Positions 1-9,141 of a stretch of DNA of 64,000 bases are shown here, in pieces (within the stretch, counting starts at the first letter, position 1; every line of letters starts with the position of its first letter). The notes under the pieces were generated by a model. That model was not told the DNA's origin. It worked only from the letters and a program-made list of their open reading frames with translations, and ran no database searches. Source of the DNA: an uncultured Pelagibacteraceae bacterium (GTDB lineage: Bacteria; Pseudomonadota; Alphaproteobacteria; Pelagibacterales; Pelagibacteraceae); contig CACJMR010000003.1 in assembly GCA_902594605.1 (NCBI GenBank), positions 1 through 64,000 of the forward strand, written 5' to 3'. Both the position numbers and the translations under genes were made by a program.

Positions 1-1036
1 TACCAATTTTTTTTAACAAAATTAAGTTAATTTTTTCAGAATTATTTTTTTTATCTTTGATCATAAAAGATAAAATCTTATTTAAATCTCTGATAGAAAA
101 ATATTTTTTTATGGAAGAAGGTAGACTAGAGTCATCAATATGATTTATAATTAAATTATATTCATTTTTACTGAGCATATTTTCTTTTAAACTAAAATTA
201 AGTGCTGTCTTCATTCCAAGTATCACGGCTTCACCATGATTTAGTTTATGGCTGTACCCTAAGCCTGCCTCATAAGCATGGGCAAATGTATGACCAAAAT
301 TTAATACCTTTCTTAATGCTGTTTCTTTTTCATCTTTTTCGACTACCTTTTTTTTAATTTTACAACTTTCATAGATAGCTTTTTCAATAAATGGAGATGA
401 AAGATTTAAAATTTTTTTAAGATTTTTATTCAAGAAATTAAATAATTTTTTGTTATCAATTAATGAATGCTTCAATATTTCTCCATATCCACAAATTATT
501 TCTCTTTTTGATAAAGATTTAAGAAATTGAATATCTGAGAGAACCAGTGATGGTTGATAAAAGCTTCCTATTAAATTTTTACCATATTTAGAATTAACTC
601 CAGTCTTCCCCCCGATTGATGAATCAACTTGAGCTAAAAGAGTTGTTGGAATATTTGCAAACTTAAGGCCCCTTTTAAAAAGACTAGCTGCAAAACCACT
701 TACATCACCTGTAATTCCGCCTCCTAAAGAAATTAAAACATCATTTCTTGAAAAGTTTTTATTTAATAAAACTTCTAGAATTTTATTAACGCTATTAATA
801 TTTTTATTTTTTTCACTAGCATTAAAAAATAACACAAAAATACTTTTATTTTTAAAAGACCTTTTAATATTTGAGACAAATTTTTTTGGAACATTTTTAT
901 CAACAACAATCAAACATTTATCAAAATCAATTGAATTTGATTTAAAAATTTTTGATATGTCTGAGGTTAAATTTGATCCAATAATTATTGGATATTTTTC
1001 GGTTTTAGTTACTATATTTAATCTAGTTTGTTTCAT
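1..1036 (-). CDS. aroB: 3-dehydroquinate synthase (partial, C-terminus beyond window)
   Basis: Second step of the shikimate pathway: cyclises DAHP to 3-dehydroquinate using NAD and a metal, in the cytosol. I translated the minus strand from the ATG at 1036; about 345 codons are visible and the gene runs off the left edge. Visible family motifs are the NAD-binding glycine stretch SLGGGITGDVSGF, the FGHTFAHAYE segment and the metal-binding HKLNHGEAV segment. The start overlaps the end of aroK by 14 bp, so the two are co-transcribed and probably translationally coupled, the usual aroK-aroB pair. Only the last few residues are missing (the family is about 360 aa). Confidence 0.95.
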   Translation of the reverse strand, partial: MKQTRLNIVTKTEKYPIIIGSNLTSDISKIFKSNSIDFDKCLIVVDKNVPKKFVSNIKRSFKNKSIFVLFFNASEKNKNINSVNKILEVLLNKNFSRNDVLISLGGGITGDVSGFAASLFKRGLKFANIPTTLLAQVDSSIGGKTGVNSKYGKNLIGSFYQPSLVLSDIQFLKSLSKREIICGYGEILKHSLIDNKKLFNFLNKNLKKILNLSSPFIEKAIYESCKIKKKVVEKDEKETALRKVLNFGHTFAHAYEAGLGYSHKLNHGEAVILGMKTALNFSLKENMLSKNEYNLIINHIDDSSLPSSIKKYFSIRDLNKILSFMIKDKKNNSEKINLILLKKIG

Positions 1037-1535
1037 AAATTTCTACAATTTTATTTACTATTTCACTTTTAGTAAGATTATCACACTTTATCTCATATAA
1101 AGCTTTAGAATAAATGTTAGATCGTTTCTTAATTAAATCAATTAACTCAGTATCTGTTGCATTAATCGCTAATGGTCTTTTTTTACTGTTTTTAATTCTA
1201 TTTAACAATGTTTTATCATCCCAATTTAGCCAAAAAGATAAATGATTTTTTAAAATTTCTTTTCTAATATTGTTATTTGTAAAACCCCCGCCACCAAGTG
1301 AAATCACAGTAGAGTTTAATTTAAGTTTTTTTAAAGTTGTTTGTTCCTCAATTTTTCTAAAATAATTCTCACCCTTAACTTCAAAGATTTTTTTTATTGT
1401 GATATTTAAATTTTTTTCAATTTCTTTATCGATATCGACAAAATTTAATTTTAATTTCTTAGCTACTAACGATCCAATAGAGCTCTTACCAGAACCCATC
1501 ATCCCTAAAAAAACTAGATTTTCTTTTGATTTCAT
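1023..1535 (-). CDS. aroK: Shikimate kinase
   Basis: Phosphorylates shikimate with ATP in aromatic amino-acid synthesis. The 170-aa protein starting at the ATG at 1535 has the P-loop GMMGSGKSSIG near its N-terminus, the DIDKEIE segment and the shikimate-binding SLGGGGF segment, all typical of the family. The open frame continues 21 codons upstream to 1598, but the family normally begins just before the P-loop, so the internal ATG is preferred. It is followed by aroB with a 14-bp overlap and sits divergently, about 57 bp from a small membrane-protein gene on the plus strand. Confidence 0.93.
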   Translation of the reverse strand: MKSKENLVFLGMMGSGKSSIGSLVAKKLKLNFVDIDKEIEKNLNITIKKIFEVKGENYFRKIEEQTTLKKLKLNSTVISLGGGGFTNNNIRKEILKNHLSFWLNWDDKTLLNRIKNSKKRPLAINATDTELIDLIKKRSNIYSKALYEIKCDNLTKSEIVNKIVEIYETN

Positions 1536-1592
1536 AAGTTTCTTTATTGAAAAAACATAAATATGTCTTAATTTGAAATTATCTAAAAGTAT

Positions 1593-1775
1593 ATGCAATT
1601 CATTAAAAACACAAGTTCAGGCAAAGCAAGTATCATAGGACTTGTGATTAAATCTATAATTGGATTAGGGGTTATTTTAGGTATTATTTTTTTTCTAAGT
1701 ACAATTGATTTTCCTGCACCTAAAAAAGAAATTGAAAAAATTATTCCAAATGAAAACTTTAAAATTGTTAAATAA
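1593..1775 (+). CDS. Small single-pass membrane protein, unknown function
   Basis: A 60-aa protein with a short polar N-terminus, one hydrophobic segment (about residues 14-38) and a lysine-rich C-terminal tail. I do not recognise the family. Its end overlaps the start of the following secreted-protein gene by 26 bp, which suggests coupling and perhaps a joint role in the envelope. The gene is short, but the membrane segment, the overlap arrangement and its exact fit between aroK and the next gene support it being real. Confidence 0.6.
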   Translation: MQFIKNTSSGKASIIGLVIKSIIGLGVILGIIFFLSTIDFPAPKKEIEKIIPNENFKIVK

Positions 1776-3513
1776 GAAAATTCCTTTAATTAAATTAGTT
1801 TGTCTTATTTTTTTTACACCCGCGTTTGCAGAGGAGAAACCGATTGATATTTGGAATATAGAAAAGAAAGATAATCAAGTTATTTCAGAAACAAATATTT
1901 CAAGTGAAAATTCTAGTGGCACTACTCAGAATAGTGTTTACGAACTACAAACAAATAAACAAACAGATACTATAAAACTAGATAAAGAATTTTCATCAAA
2001 AGAAATTAAAATTGTTGGACTATATGATCCTAGTGAATATGGTTTGAGTATGGATATGTGGTCAAATTCTGATGGAACTAAATTAAAAAATTTATTTCAG
2101 AATATTAATAAGTTTAATCTTTCAGAGGATGCATCTGAGATAATGCACATATCTTTATTAACCAACGCTTATTCTCCAACTCAAAATATTACAGAGCAAG
2201 AATTTATGAGCTTTAAATCTGATTGGTTAATAAAAGATGCAAACTTAGAATTAATAGAAGAATATTTAATTAAAAATCAAATAATAAATTTGCATCCAAA
2301 TTTATCAAGATATTTGGTAGATACTTATTTATCAGAATCAAACGTAAAAAAATCATGTGAGTTTTTTTCTAAAAATTCTGAACCCATTCAAGATGAATAT
2401 CTATCAAAATTTAATTTATATTGTTTAATCAATTATGGAAAAAATGAAGAAGCACAACTAATCTTAGATTTAAAAAAAGAGTTAGGTTTTGAAGATAGTT
2501 ATTACGAAAACAAAATAAATTATTTATTTGGATATTTAGATGAGGCAGATAAAGAAATATCAATAAATTCAATTTTAGATTTTCATTTAGCTCATAGAAC
2601 TAATCCTGAGTTTTCTTATGAACCAAGTGACGATACACCTAAAATAGTTTGGAAATATCTTTCAGCCGCTAATTTACTTTTTAAAATTCAAGATATAGAA
2701 ATTACTGATGTAGAAAAAATTTCTACAATAGAAAAAGCTGTTAATGATAAAAATTATTCTGAGGAGGAGTTATTCGAATTTTATAAAAAATTCCAATTTA
2801 ATATTAATCAATTTTTGAATGCAAAAGAGGCATATAAATCTTTATCTTCAATCGAGGGACGCGCTCTTTTATATCAAAGAGCTCTTTTAACTGAAGAACC
2901 AAAAATCAAATTAGAATTTATAAAGATATTAAAAGATCTATTTATATCTGATGAAATAGGTGATGCCTTTGATTTAGAATTAAAAAAATTTTTAGGTGAA
3001 ATTAATGTTGAGGATGTGCCATCAAATTTTACAACATTTTATAATAGCAATCTAAATAAGAAAGAGACGGCAGATAAAAAGATTAAATATAATAGTAAAA
3101 TTTTACATCAATCAAAACTTATAAATTATTTTAATGGGGACTATGCAAAATCTAAAATTGAAGAGGATCTAGATAAATTTTTAAAGAAAATAAAAAAAGA
3201 TAAAAAATATTTTTTATCAAAAAAAGATATAATTTTTTTAGAGGCACTTAAATCTGATGGAGTTAAAATTTCAAAAAAATATGACAGTCTATATGAGGTG
3301 AAGCAATCAGAAATGCCTGCTGATATTCAAACAATGATAGATAATAATGAGATAGGTGCTGCATTGTTGAGAATAATTGAGGTAATTGGACCTGATAAAA
3401 TTGAAAATATTGATGAAGATACAGTTTATTTTATTATCAACACTTTAAATCAATTAAATGTTGATTTAATTAGAAATAAACTATTGCTAAAAGTTCTTCC
3501 TTTAAAAGTATAA
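1750..3513 (+). CDS. Secreted/periplasmic protein of unknown function
   Basis: A 587-aa protein that I do not assign to a family. From the ATG at 1750 it has a clear signal peptide: lysine-rich start, hydrophobic core and an AFAEE cleavage region about residue 27. The open frame begins at 1705, but only the 1750 start places the signal peptide at the N-terminus. The rest is acidic, lysine/asparagine-rich and probably mostly alpha-helical, with no cysteine-rich or transmembrane stretch. It overlaps the upstream membrane-protein gene and ends 21 bp before def. A periplasmic helical-repeat scaffold is possible, but this is inference. Confidence 0.75.
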   Translation: MKTLKLLNKKIPLIKLVCLIFFTPAFAEEKPIDIWNIEKKDNQVISETNISSENSSGTTQNSVYELQTNKQTDTIKLDKEFSSKEIKIVGLYDPSEYGLSMDMWSNSDGTKLKNLFQNINKFNLSEDASEIMHISLLTNAYSPTQNITEQEFMSFKSDWLIKDANLELIEEYLIKNQIINLHPNLSRYLVDTYLSESNVKKSCEFFSKNSEPIQDEYLSKFNLYCLINYGKNEEAQLILDLKKELGFEDSYYENKINYLFGYLDEADKEISINSILDFHLAHRTNPEFSYEPSDDTPKIVWKYLSAANLLFKIQDIEITDVEKISTIEKAVNDKNYSEEELFEFYKKFQFNINQFLNAKEAYKSLSSIEGRALLYQRALLTEEPKIKLEFIKILKDLFISDEIGDAFDLELKKFLGEINVEDVPSNFTTFYNSNLNKKETADKKIKYNSKILHQSKLINYFNGDYAKSKIEEDLDKFLKKIKKDKKYFLSKKDIIFLEALKSDGVKISKKYDSLYEVKQSEMPADIQTMIDNNEIGAALLRIIEVIGPDKIENIDEDTVYFIINTLNQLNVDLIRNKLLLKVLPLKV

Positions 3514-3534
3514 AAATTATAATAAAATCAAGTT

Positions 3535-4053
3535 ATGGCTATCAGAACTATAATAACAGAACCTAATAAATTACTTAGACAAATTTCTAAACCAGTTGAT
3601 CGTGTTGGTAAAGAAGAACAAAAATTAATGGATGATATGCTGGAGACAATGTATGACGCAAACGGAATTGGTCTCGCAGCGATACAAGTTGGTGTACCAA
3701 AGAGAATTATTGTAATGGATATAAGTAAAGATGAGAGTAAAAAAGAGCCAAGATATTTCGTAAATCCGGTTATCAAAAATAAAGATCCAGAAAAAGCAAC
3801 TTATGAAGAAGGATGTCTTTCTGTGCCAAATCAGTTTGCAGAAATAGATAGACCTAGTAAGTGTGAAGTAGAATATCTTGATTACGATGGAGAAAAGAAA
3901 TTGCTAAAGGCTGATGGTCTTCTGGCAACATGTATTCAACACGAGATGGACCATTTAGAGGGAATCCTATTTATTGATTATCTTTCAAAATTAAAAAGGT
4001 CAATGATAATTAAAAAATTATCAAAATTAAAATCCACTTCTGTAGAAGCTTAA
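3535..4053 (+). CDS. def: Peptide deformylase
   Basis: Removes the formyl group from the N-terminal methionine of nascent proteins. The 172-aa sequence carries all three family motifs: GIGLAAIQVG (about 44-53), EEGCLSVP (91-98, metal-ligand Cys94) and QHEMDHLEG (135-143, metal ligands His136 and His140, catalytic Glu137). In motif 1 the usual Pro is Ile. It is followed 3 bp later by fmt, the enzyme that adds the formyl group, and then truA; def-fmt is a very common operon. Confidence 0.97.
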   Translation: MAIRTIITEPNKLLRQISKPVDRVGKEEQKLMDDMLETMYDANGIGLAAIQVGVPKRIIVMDISKDESKKEPRYFVNPVIKNKDPEKATYEEGCLSVPNQFAEIDRPSKCEVEYLDYDGEKKLLKADGLLATCIQHEMDHLEGILFIDYLSKLKRSMIIKKLSKLKSTSVEA

Positions 4054-4056
4054 TCA

Positions 4057-4980
4057 ATGCTAAAAAAAATAGTTTTTATGGGTACTCCCATGTTCGCTGT
4101 TCCAATTTTAAAATCACTTTATCAAAATGGATATCCTATTTCTTGTGTTTATACACAACCACCTCAAAAATCTAAAAGAGGTCAAAAAATTAACAAGTCA
4201 CCAATTCAATTAATTTCAGAGACTTTAAATATAGAATTTAGAACACCAAATTCATTAAAAGAAAACTTAGATGAATTAGAATATTTTAAATCTTTAGAGG
4301 CAGATTTGGCAATAGTTGTTGCTTATGGTCAAATTATACCAAAGTCATATTTAAATTTAACTAAAAAAGGATTTATTAATATACATGCATCTATTCTTCC
4401 AAAGTGGAGAGGCGCTGCCCCTATTCAAAGATCAATTATGAATTTAGATAAAGAGACAGGAATTAGTATTATGAAAATAGGGGAGGAACTAGATACAGGA
4501 CCGGTATGTAATATTTATAAAATTAATATCGAAAATAATTTAAATGCTGAAGATATTAATGAAAAGCTATCAAGTTTGGCTGCAGAGAAAATTTTAGATA
4601 ATATAGATGATATATATGAGGATAAAGCAAACTTTATAGAGCAAGATCACTCATCAGCAACATACGCATCAAAAGTTCAAAAAATAGAGGGGCAAATTAA
4701 CTGGAAAGAGGATGCTAAAATTATAATTGGTAAAATAAATGGACTATATCCAGTTCCGGGAGCTTATTTCATGTTTAACGGTGAGAGATATAAAATATTA
4801 AAAGCAGAAATTGGACAAGCGCAAGGAAAACCAGGTGAGGTTTTATCTGACTATTTAGAAATTTCGTGTGGAGACAAAAAATCAATAAAAATTAAAGAAA
4901 TACAAAGACAAGGAAAAAAGCCTCAAAGTATTGGAGAATTTGTTTTAGGAACACAAATTAAAAAGGGTTCATTTATATAA
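4057..4980 (+). CDS. fmt: Methionyl-tRNA formyltransferase
   Basis: Transfers a formyl group from 10-formyl-tetrahydrofolate to initiator Met-tRNA. The 307-aa protein has the Rossmann-type N-terminal start (FMGTPMFAVP), the YGQIIP segment and the family signature around HASILPKWRGAAPIQRS with its catalytic His, followed by a C-terminal tRNA-binding domain. The length is normal for the family (about 310). It lies 3 bp after def and its stop overlaps the ATG of truA. Confidence 0.97.
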   Translation: MLKKIVFMGTPMFAVPILKSLYQNGYPISCVYTQPPQKSKRGQKINKSPIQLISETLNIEFRTPNSLKENLDELEYFKSLEADLAIVVAYGQIIPKSYLNLTKKGFINIHASILPKWRGAAPIQRSIMNLDKETGISIMKIGEELDTGPVCNIYKINIENNLNAEDINEKLSSLAAEKILDNIDDIYEDKANFIEQDHSSATYASKVQKIEGQINWKEDAKIIIGKINGLYPVPGAYFMFNGERYKILKAEIGQAQGKPGEVLSDYLEISCGDKKSIKIKEIQRQGKKPQSIGEFVLGTQIKKGSFI

Positions 4981-5720
4981 TGAATAGATATCAAATACTT
5001 ATTGAGTATGTGGGAACAAATTTTAGAGGATGGCAAATTCAAAAAAAGGGCCCAACAATTCAAGGATTAATTCAAGAAAAATTATCAAAATTATTAAAAG
5101 AAAAAATTGTTTTACATGGTCAAGGAAGAACTGATGCAGGGGTTCATGCATTTGAGCAATCTGCACACTTTGATTGCAAAAATAAAATAACCGATAAAAT
5201 TAAATTTTTAAAATCCATTAATCATTTTTTGAACTTAAAAGACATTGCAATTAAAAATATTAAAAAAAGAAATAATAAATTTCATGCGAGATTTTCAGCA
5301 AAACAAAGAATTTATAAATACTTTATTTTTAATCAAATAAGCCAACCAATAATTGAAAAAAATAGAGCATGGCATGTTCGTAGGCCTTTAAATTTAGAAT
5401 TAATGAAAAAGGGTGCAAAAAAGTTATTAGGAACTAATGATTATTCAACTTTTAGATCTTCAAGCTGTCATGCTAAAAGTCCAATTAAAACTATTAAATC
5501 AATTAAAATTAAATCATCAAAAAATAAAATTGAATTTCAATTTAGTTCTCAATCATTTTTACAACATCAGGTTAGATCCATGGTTGGTTGTTTAAAATAC
5601 TTGGGAGAAAATAAATGGGATTTGAAAACTTTTGAAAAGAGATTTAAGTCAAAAAAAAGAACGCTGTGTGCCCCTCCAGCACCACCAAGCGGTTTATTTT
5701 TATTTAGAGTTCTTTATTAA
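4980..5720 (+). CDS. truA: tRNA pseudouridine synthase A (positions 38-40)
   Basis: Converts uridines in the anticodon stem-loop (38-40) to pseudouridine. The 246-aa protein has the catalytic motif GQGRTDAGVHA with Asp52 and the family C-terminal region with the QHQVRSMVG segment. The start codon overlaps the fmt stop (TAATG). The gene end overlaps the 3' end of the convergent SET-domain gene by 21 bp. Confidence 0.96.
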   Translation: MNRYQILIEYVGTNFRGWQIQKKGPTIQGLIQEKLSKLLKEKIVLHGQGRTDAGVHAFEQSAHFDCKNKITDKIKFLKSINHFLNLKDIAIKNIKKRNNKFHARFSAKQRIYKYFIFNQISQPIIEKNRAWHVRRPLNLELMKKGAKKLLGTNDYSTFRSSSCHAKSPIKTIKSIKIKSSKNKIEFQFSSQSFLQHQVRSMVGCLKYLGENKWDLKTFEKRFKSKKRTLCAPPAPPSGLFLFRVLY

Positions 5721-6191
5721 TTTATTTTTATTGCTCATAGCAAACTTTTTATTTATTCGCCATCTAGACTCAGCTCTTACAATATACCCACAACAGTTTT
5801 TTGATTTACATTTACAAGGAAATTGTTTGTAGTTTTCATCATAACCAAATCCATAATCACAGGTAAACTCCTCACCTTTTTTAATATCTTTGATTGCTTT
5901 GACCCAAATTTTCAATCCCTTTCCATCGTAATCACAATTATTATCACAAGAATGATTAATTAAACCTGCGGTATTCCATGGAAAATCTCCATCTAGATCG
6001 TATCTTTTATTTATTGTGAATAAATATATTGGTTTACTATTATCGTATTTATCAGAATCTTGTGTTTGTTTTTTTGTTATAAGTTTTCCGACATAGTCAA
6101 TTATTTTGGTTCCTTCTTTAATGTCACGAGTTGCATAAAGTCCTCTTCCTTTATTATCAATTCCAGATCTTTTTATTTTATATAATTTCAT
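5700..6191 (-). CDS. SET-domain protein lysine methyltransferase
   Basis: Predicted S-adenosylmethionine-dependent lysine methyltransferase. In 163 aa the SET core can be read in order: N-terminal GRGLYATRDIKEG, the LINHSCDNNC knot motif (77-86), GEEFTCDYGF (106-115) and a cysteine-rich post-SET-like motif CKCKSKNCCG (126-135). These are the SAM-binding and catalytic elements of the family. The substrate in bacteria is unknown; a ribosomal or DNA-binding protein is possible. It is convergent with truA (21-bp overlap) and lies 33 bp downstream of a deacetylase-like gene on the same strand. Confidence 0.88.
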   Translation of the reverse strand: MKLYKIKRSGIDNKGRGLYATRDIKEGTKIIDYVGKLITKKQTQDSDKYDNSKPIYLFTINKRYDLDGDFPWNTAGLINHSCDNNCDYDGKGLKIWVKAIKDIKKGEEFTCDYGFGYDENYKQFPCKCKSKNCCGYIVRAESRWRINKKFAMSNKNKLIKNSK

Positions 6192-6224
6192 GAAGATTTT
6201 TATTTAGAGTTTTCTAAAGAATTA

Positions 6225-7154
6225 TCAATTAAATTCTAAAAGAGCATCAACGTGTCTTTTAGTGCTGTCTCGAAGTGCATTTAGGTCGTAACCACCCTCT
6301 AAAATTGAAACAACTTTTCCATTACAAAATTTTTTAGAAGCCTCTAATATTCTTTTGGTAATAGTAAAATAATCCTCTGTTTTTAGATTAAATTGAGCAA
6401 GAGGGTCATCTTCATGGGCATCAAAACCAGCGCTAATCAATATAAACTCTGGTCTAAACTCTTCTAATTTTTTTAATACACGGTCAAATACGTTTAAATA
6501 TTCTTCTGAACTTATGCCAGCTGGCAAAGGTATATTATAGATATTGTTAAATTTACCTTTTTCTTGTTCTGAACCAGTTCCTGGGTAGTAGGGATATTGG
6601 TGAGTTGATATAAAAAGAACATTTTCATTTTCATAAAAAATATCTTGTGTTCCATTACCATGATGTACATCAAAATCTATTATTGCAACTTTCTTATATT
6701 TATATTTTTTCAACAAATAATTTGCACCAATACTTACTGAATTTAAAATACAAAAACCAGCAGCCTTATTTTGTGAACTATGATGTCCAGGAGGTCTAAC
6801 ACTACAGAATGCATTTTTAAATTCTTTTTTTTCCACCCCATCAATTGCAGCAATTATTGATCCAACTGCATCGAAGGTTGCGTCTTTGCTTCCAGGTGAA
6901 ATGATTGTATCACCATCAAGTGAAGAGAAACCTTTTTTTGGGAAAGAACTTTTTACTAAATTTAAGTAATTTGTTTCATGTGTGGTTAATAGAATATCAT
7001 CTGAAACTTTTGATGGTTTCTTCCATATAAGATTTTTATTATTAAGTTTTTTAAAATTTTCTACTATGACTGATACTCTCGCTATTTGTTCTGGATGCCC
7101 AGGACCTGTATCATGATTTTGAGATGTATCTGATGTAATTAAGCCAGTTTTCAC
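6225..7154 (-). CDS. Histone-deacetylase/acetylpolyamine amidohydrolase family protein
   Basis: Zinc hydrolase of the arginase/deacetylase fold, expected to remove acetyl or other acyl groups from amines. The 309-aa protein shows RPPGHH (tandem catalytic histidines), DFDVHHGNGT (zinc Asp/His), SAGFDAHEDDPL (second zinc Asp) and LEGGYD near the C-terminus, so the active site is complete. The substrate cannot be decided from sequence: acetylpolyamine, acetoin-related or protein lysine. Its start overlaps the dapE stop by 4 bp, and the SET-domain gene follows downstream. Confidence 0.92.
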   Translation of the reverse strand: MKTGLITSDTSQNHDTGPGHPEQIARVSVIVENFKKLNNKNLIWKKPSKVSDDILLTTHETNYLNLVKSSFPKKGFSSLDGDTIISPGSKDATFDAVGSIIAAIDGVEKKEFKNAFCSVRPPGHHSSQNKAAGFCILNSVSIGANYLLKKYKYKKVAIIDFDVHHGNGTQDIFYENENVLFISTHQYPYYPGTGSEQEKGKFNNIYNIPLPAGISSEEYLNVFDRVLKKLEEFRPEFILISAGFDAHEDDPLAQFNLKTEDYFTITKRILEASKKFCNGKVVSILEGGYDLNALRDSTKRHVDALLEFN

Positions 7155-8308
7155 TTAAAGTAATTATCTAAGATTTTAGTATAAATTAAAGTTAATCTTT
7201 TTAAATCAGATAAGGACACACATTCTCCTACCTTATGCATAGTTTTTCCTACTAACCCAAATTCTAAACATGGAGCTATTTTTCTTATGAATCTAGCATC
7301 AGATGTACCACCAGTTGTAGATAGTTTTGGTTTAATTTTAGTAATTTTCTTAATTGTATTTTGTATCATAAATGTGGTTTTGTTAGGCTTAGTTAAAAAG
7401 GCCTCACCAGAAACACTATATTCAATTTTATATTTTGATTTATTTTTATTACAAATTTGTTTTATTATTTTGTTAATTTTATTCTTTAATTTGTAAGATG
7501 TGTGTTTGTTATTAAATCTAATATTAAAGGATGCGCTAGCTAATCCTGGAATTACATTATCAGCTGAATTATCAATATTAATTTTTGTTATTTCTAAATT
7601 TGTAGGTTGAAAATCTTTTGTTCCTTTATCAAATTTAACTTCTTTTAACTCTTTTAGTATTCGAACCAAAGCTGTTGATGGATTGTTTGCTCTATTAGGG
7701 TAAGCTACATGACCTTGAATACCAATGACAGTCAATTTTCCAGTCATACTACCTCTACGACCAATTTTAATCATTTCTCCTAATTTATTTGGATTCGTAG
7801 GTTCTCCTACTAAGCAAAAATCTATTTTTTCTTTTCTTTTCCTCAAATATTCAACAACTTTTTTCGTCCCATTAATTGCAATTCCTTCCTCATCCCCAGT
7901 AATTAAAAGGCTGATGGATCCACCAAATTTTTTGTTTTCCTTAGAAAAATTACTTACCGCAGTAACAAATGCAGCTATTGAGCTTTTCATATCATTTGCA
8001 CCTCTGCCAATTAGGTATCCTTTCTTAACAGCAGGTTTAAATGGATTAACAGTCCAATCATTCAAATTACCAGGTGGCACTACATCCAAATGACCTGCAT
8101 AACAAAAATTTGGACTTGAGGTACCAAGTCTTGCGTAAAGATTTTTTACTGGATAACTATTTTTATCTTTAAACTCGAGAATTTTAGTTTTAAAGCCAAT
8201 TTTTTTTAATTTTTTTTCTAAAAATTTAATAACACCGGCATCAGTTTTTGTAACAGATGGAAACCTAATTAGCTCTTTAGCTAATTGTAATTCATTTATT
8301 GTTGGCAT
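7151..8308 (-). CDS. dapE: Succinyl-diaminopimelate desuccinylase
   Basis: Hydrolyses N-succinyl-L,L-diaminopimelate in lysine and cell-wall precursor synthesis. The 385-aa M20-family metallopeptidase has the metal-binding HLDVVPPGN segment, GRGANDMKSS (bridging Asp) and TGDEEG (catalytic Glu pair), followed by the dimerisation domain. It lies 1 bp downstream of dapD on the same strand, so two consecutive users of the succinylated pathway are adjacent. Its end overlaps the start of the deacetylase-like gene. Confidence 0.95.
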   Translation of the reverse strand: MPTINELQLAKELIRFPSVTKTDAGVIKFLEKKLKKIGFKTKILEFKDKNSYPVKNLYARLGTSSPNFCYAGHLDVVPPGNLNDWTVNPFKPAVKKGYLIGRGANDMKSSIAAFVTAVSNFSKENKKFGGSISLLITGDEEGIAINGTKKVVEYLRKRKEKIDFCLVGEPTNPNKLGEMIKIGRRGSMTGKLTVIGIQGHVAYPNRANNPSTALVRILKELKEVKFDKGTKDFQPTNLEITKINIDNSADNVIPGLASASFNIRFNNKHTSYKLKNKINKIIKQICNKNKSKYKIEYSVSGEAFLTKPNKTTFMIQNTIKKITKIKPKLSTTGGTSDARFIRKIAPCLEFGLVGKTMHKVGECVSLSDLKRLTLIYTKILDNYFK

Positions 8309-8309
8309 T

Positions 8310-9137
8310 TTAATCTCTTAAAAGATCGTTAACTGATGTTTTAGATCTCGTTTTTTCATCAACTTGTTTAATAATCACTGCACAGCTTAAAGATGGTGCA
8401 GATGGATTGTTTTTATCTGGTAAAGAACCTGGTACAACAACTGAGTATGGAGGAATTTTCCCATAAGTAATCTCTCCTGTTGAACGTGTTACTATTTTAG
8501 TACTTTGAGTAATTAGCATACCCATACTTAATACAGAGCCTTCTCCAACTATCACACCTTCAACAACCTCAGACATCGCCCCAACAAAAACATTATCCTC
8601 AATAATTGTTGGTAATGCTTGAGCGGGTTCCAAGACGCCCCCAATTCCAGAACCTGCAGAGATATGACAATTTTTTCCAATTTGACAACAGCTTCCAGCA
8701 CGACTAAACGTGTCCATCATCGTCCCTTCATCAATATATGCACCAATATTTACATAACACGGCATCAAAACGGCATTCTTTCCTACAAATGATCCTTTTC
8801 TTACTGGCGAATTAGGTACCATTCTAAAACCAGCTTTTTCATGATCTTCTTTTGTCCATCCAGCTGTTTTTCCTTTAAGTAAATGAGCTTTGTCATACCA
8901 GCTACTGTATGGTCCATTTAAATTTTCCATTGGATACATTCTAAAACTTAACATGATAGCTTTTTTCAGATGTTGATGAGTAACCCATTCACCATTGATC
9001 TTTTCAGCTACTCTTGCTTTTCCACTGTCTAAATCATCAATAATTTGATTTACAGCATCTTTTAAAGATTTATCTGAATTTTGGCCTACTTGGTCTTTAT
9101 TTTCCCAAGCTTCATTTATAATTTTTTCTATACTCAT
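8310..9137 (-). CDS. dapD: 2,3,4,5-tetrahydropyridine-2,6-dicarboxylate N-succinyltransferase
   Basis: Succinylates tetrahydrodipicolinate from succinyl-CoA in the lysine/diaminopimelate pathway. The 275-aa protein has the usual N-terminal helical domain, the FRMVPNSPVRKGSF entry segment and a left-handed beta-helix of hexapeptide repeats (about 105-220; GKNAVLMPCYVNIGAYI, then SAGSGIGGVLEP). The length matches the family (about 275-285). It precedes dapE and follows the HAD gene with a 4-bp gap. Confidence 0.97.
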   Translation of the reverse strand: MSIEKIINEAWENKDQVGQNSDKSLKDAVNQIIDDLDSGKARVAEKINGEWVTHQHLKKAIMLSFRMYPMENLNGPYSSWYDKAHLLKGKTAGWTKEDHEKAGFRMVPNSPVRKGSFVGKNAVLMPCYVNIGAYIDEGTMMDTFSRAGSCCQIGKNCHISAGSGIGGVLEPAQALPTIIEDNVFVGAMSEVVEGVIVGEGSVLSMGMLITQSTKIVTRSTGEITYGKIPPYSVVVPGSLPDKNNPSAPSLSCAVIIKQVDEKTRSKTSVNDLLRD

Positions 9138-9141
9138 AATT

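Noticed and set aside
7287-8093. Plus-strand open frames inside dapE and similar antisense frames across the window
   Set aside because: They are shadows of strongly conserved genes on the other strand and have no homologous look of their own.
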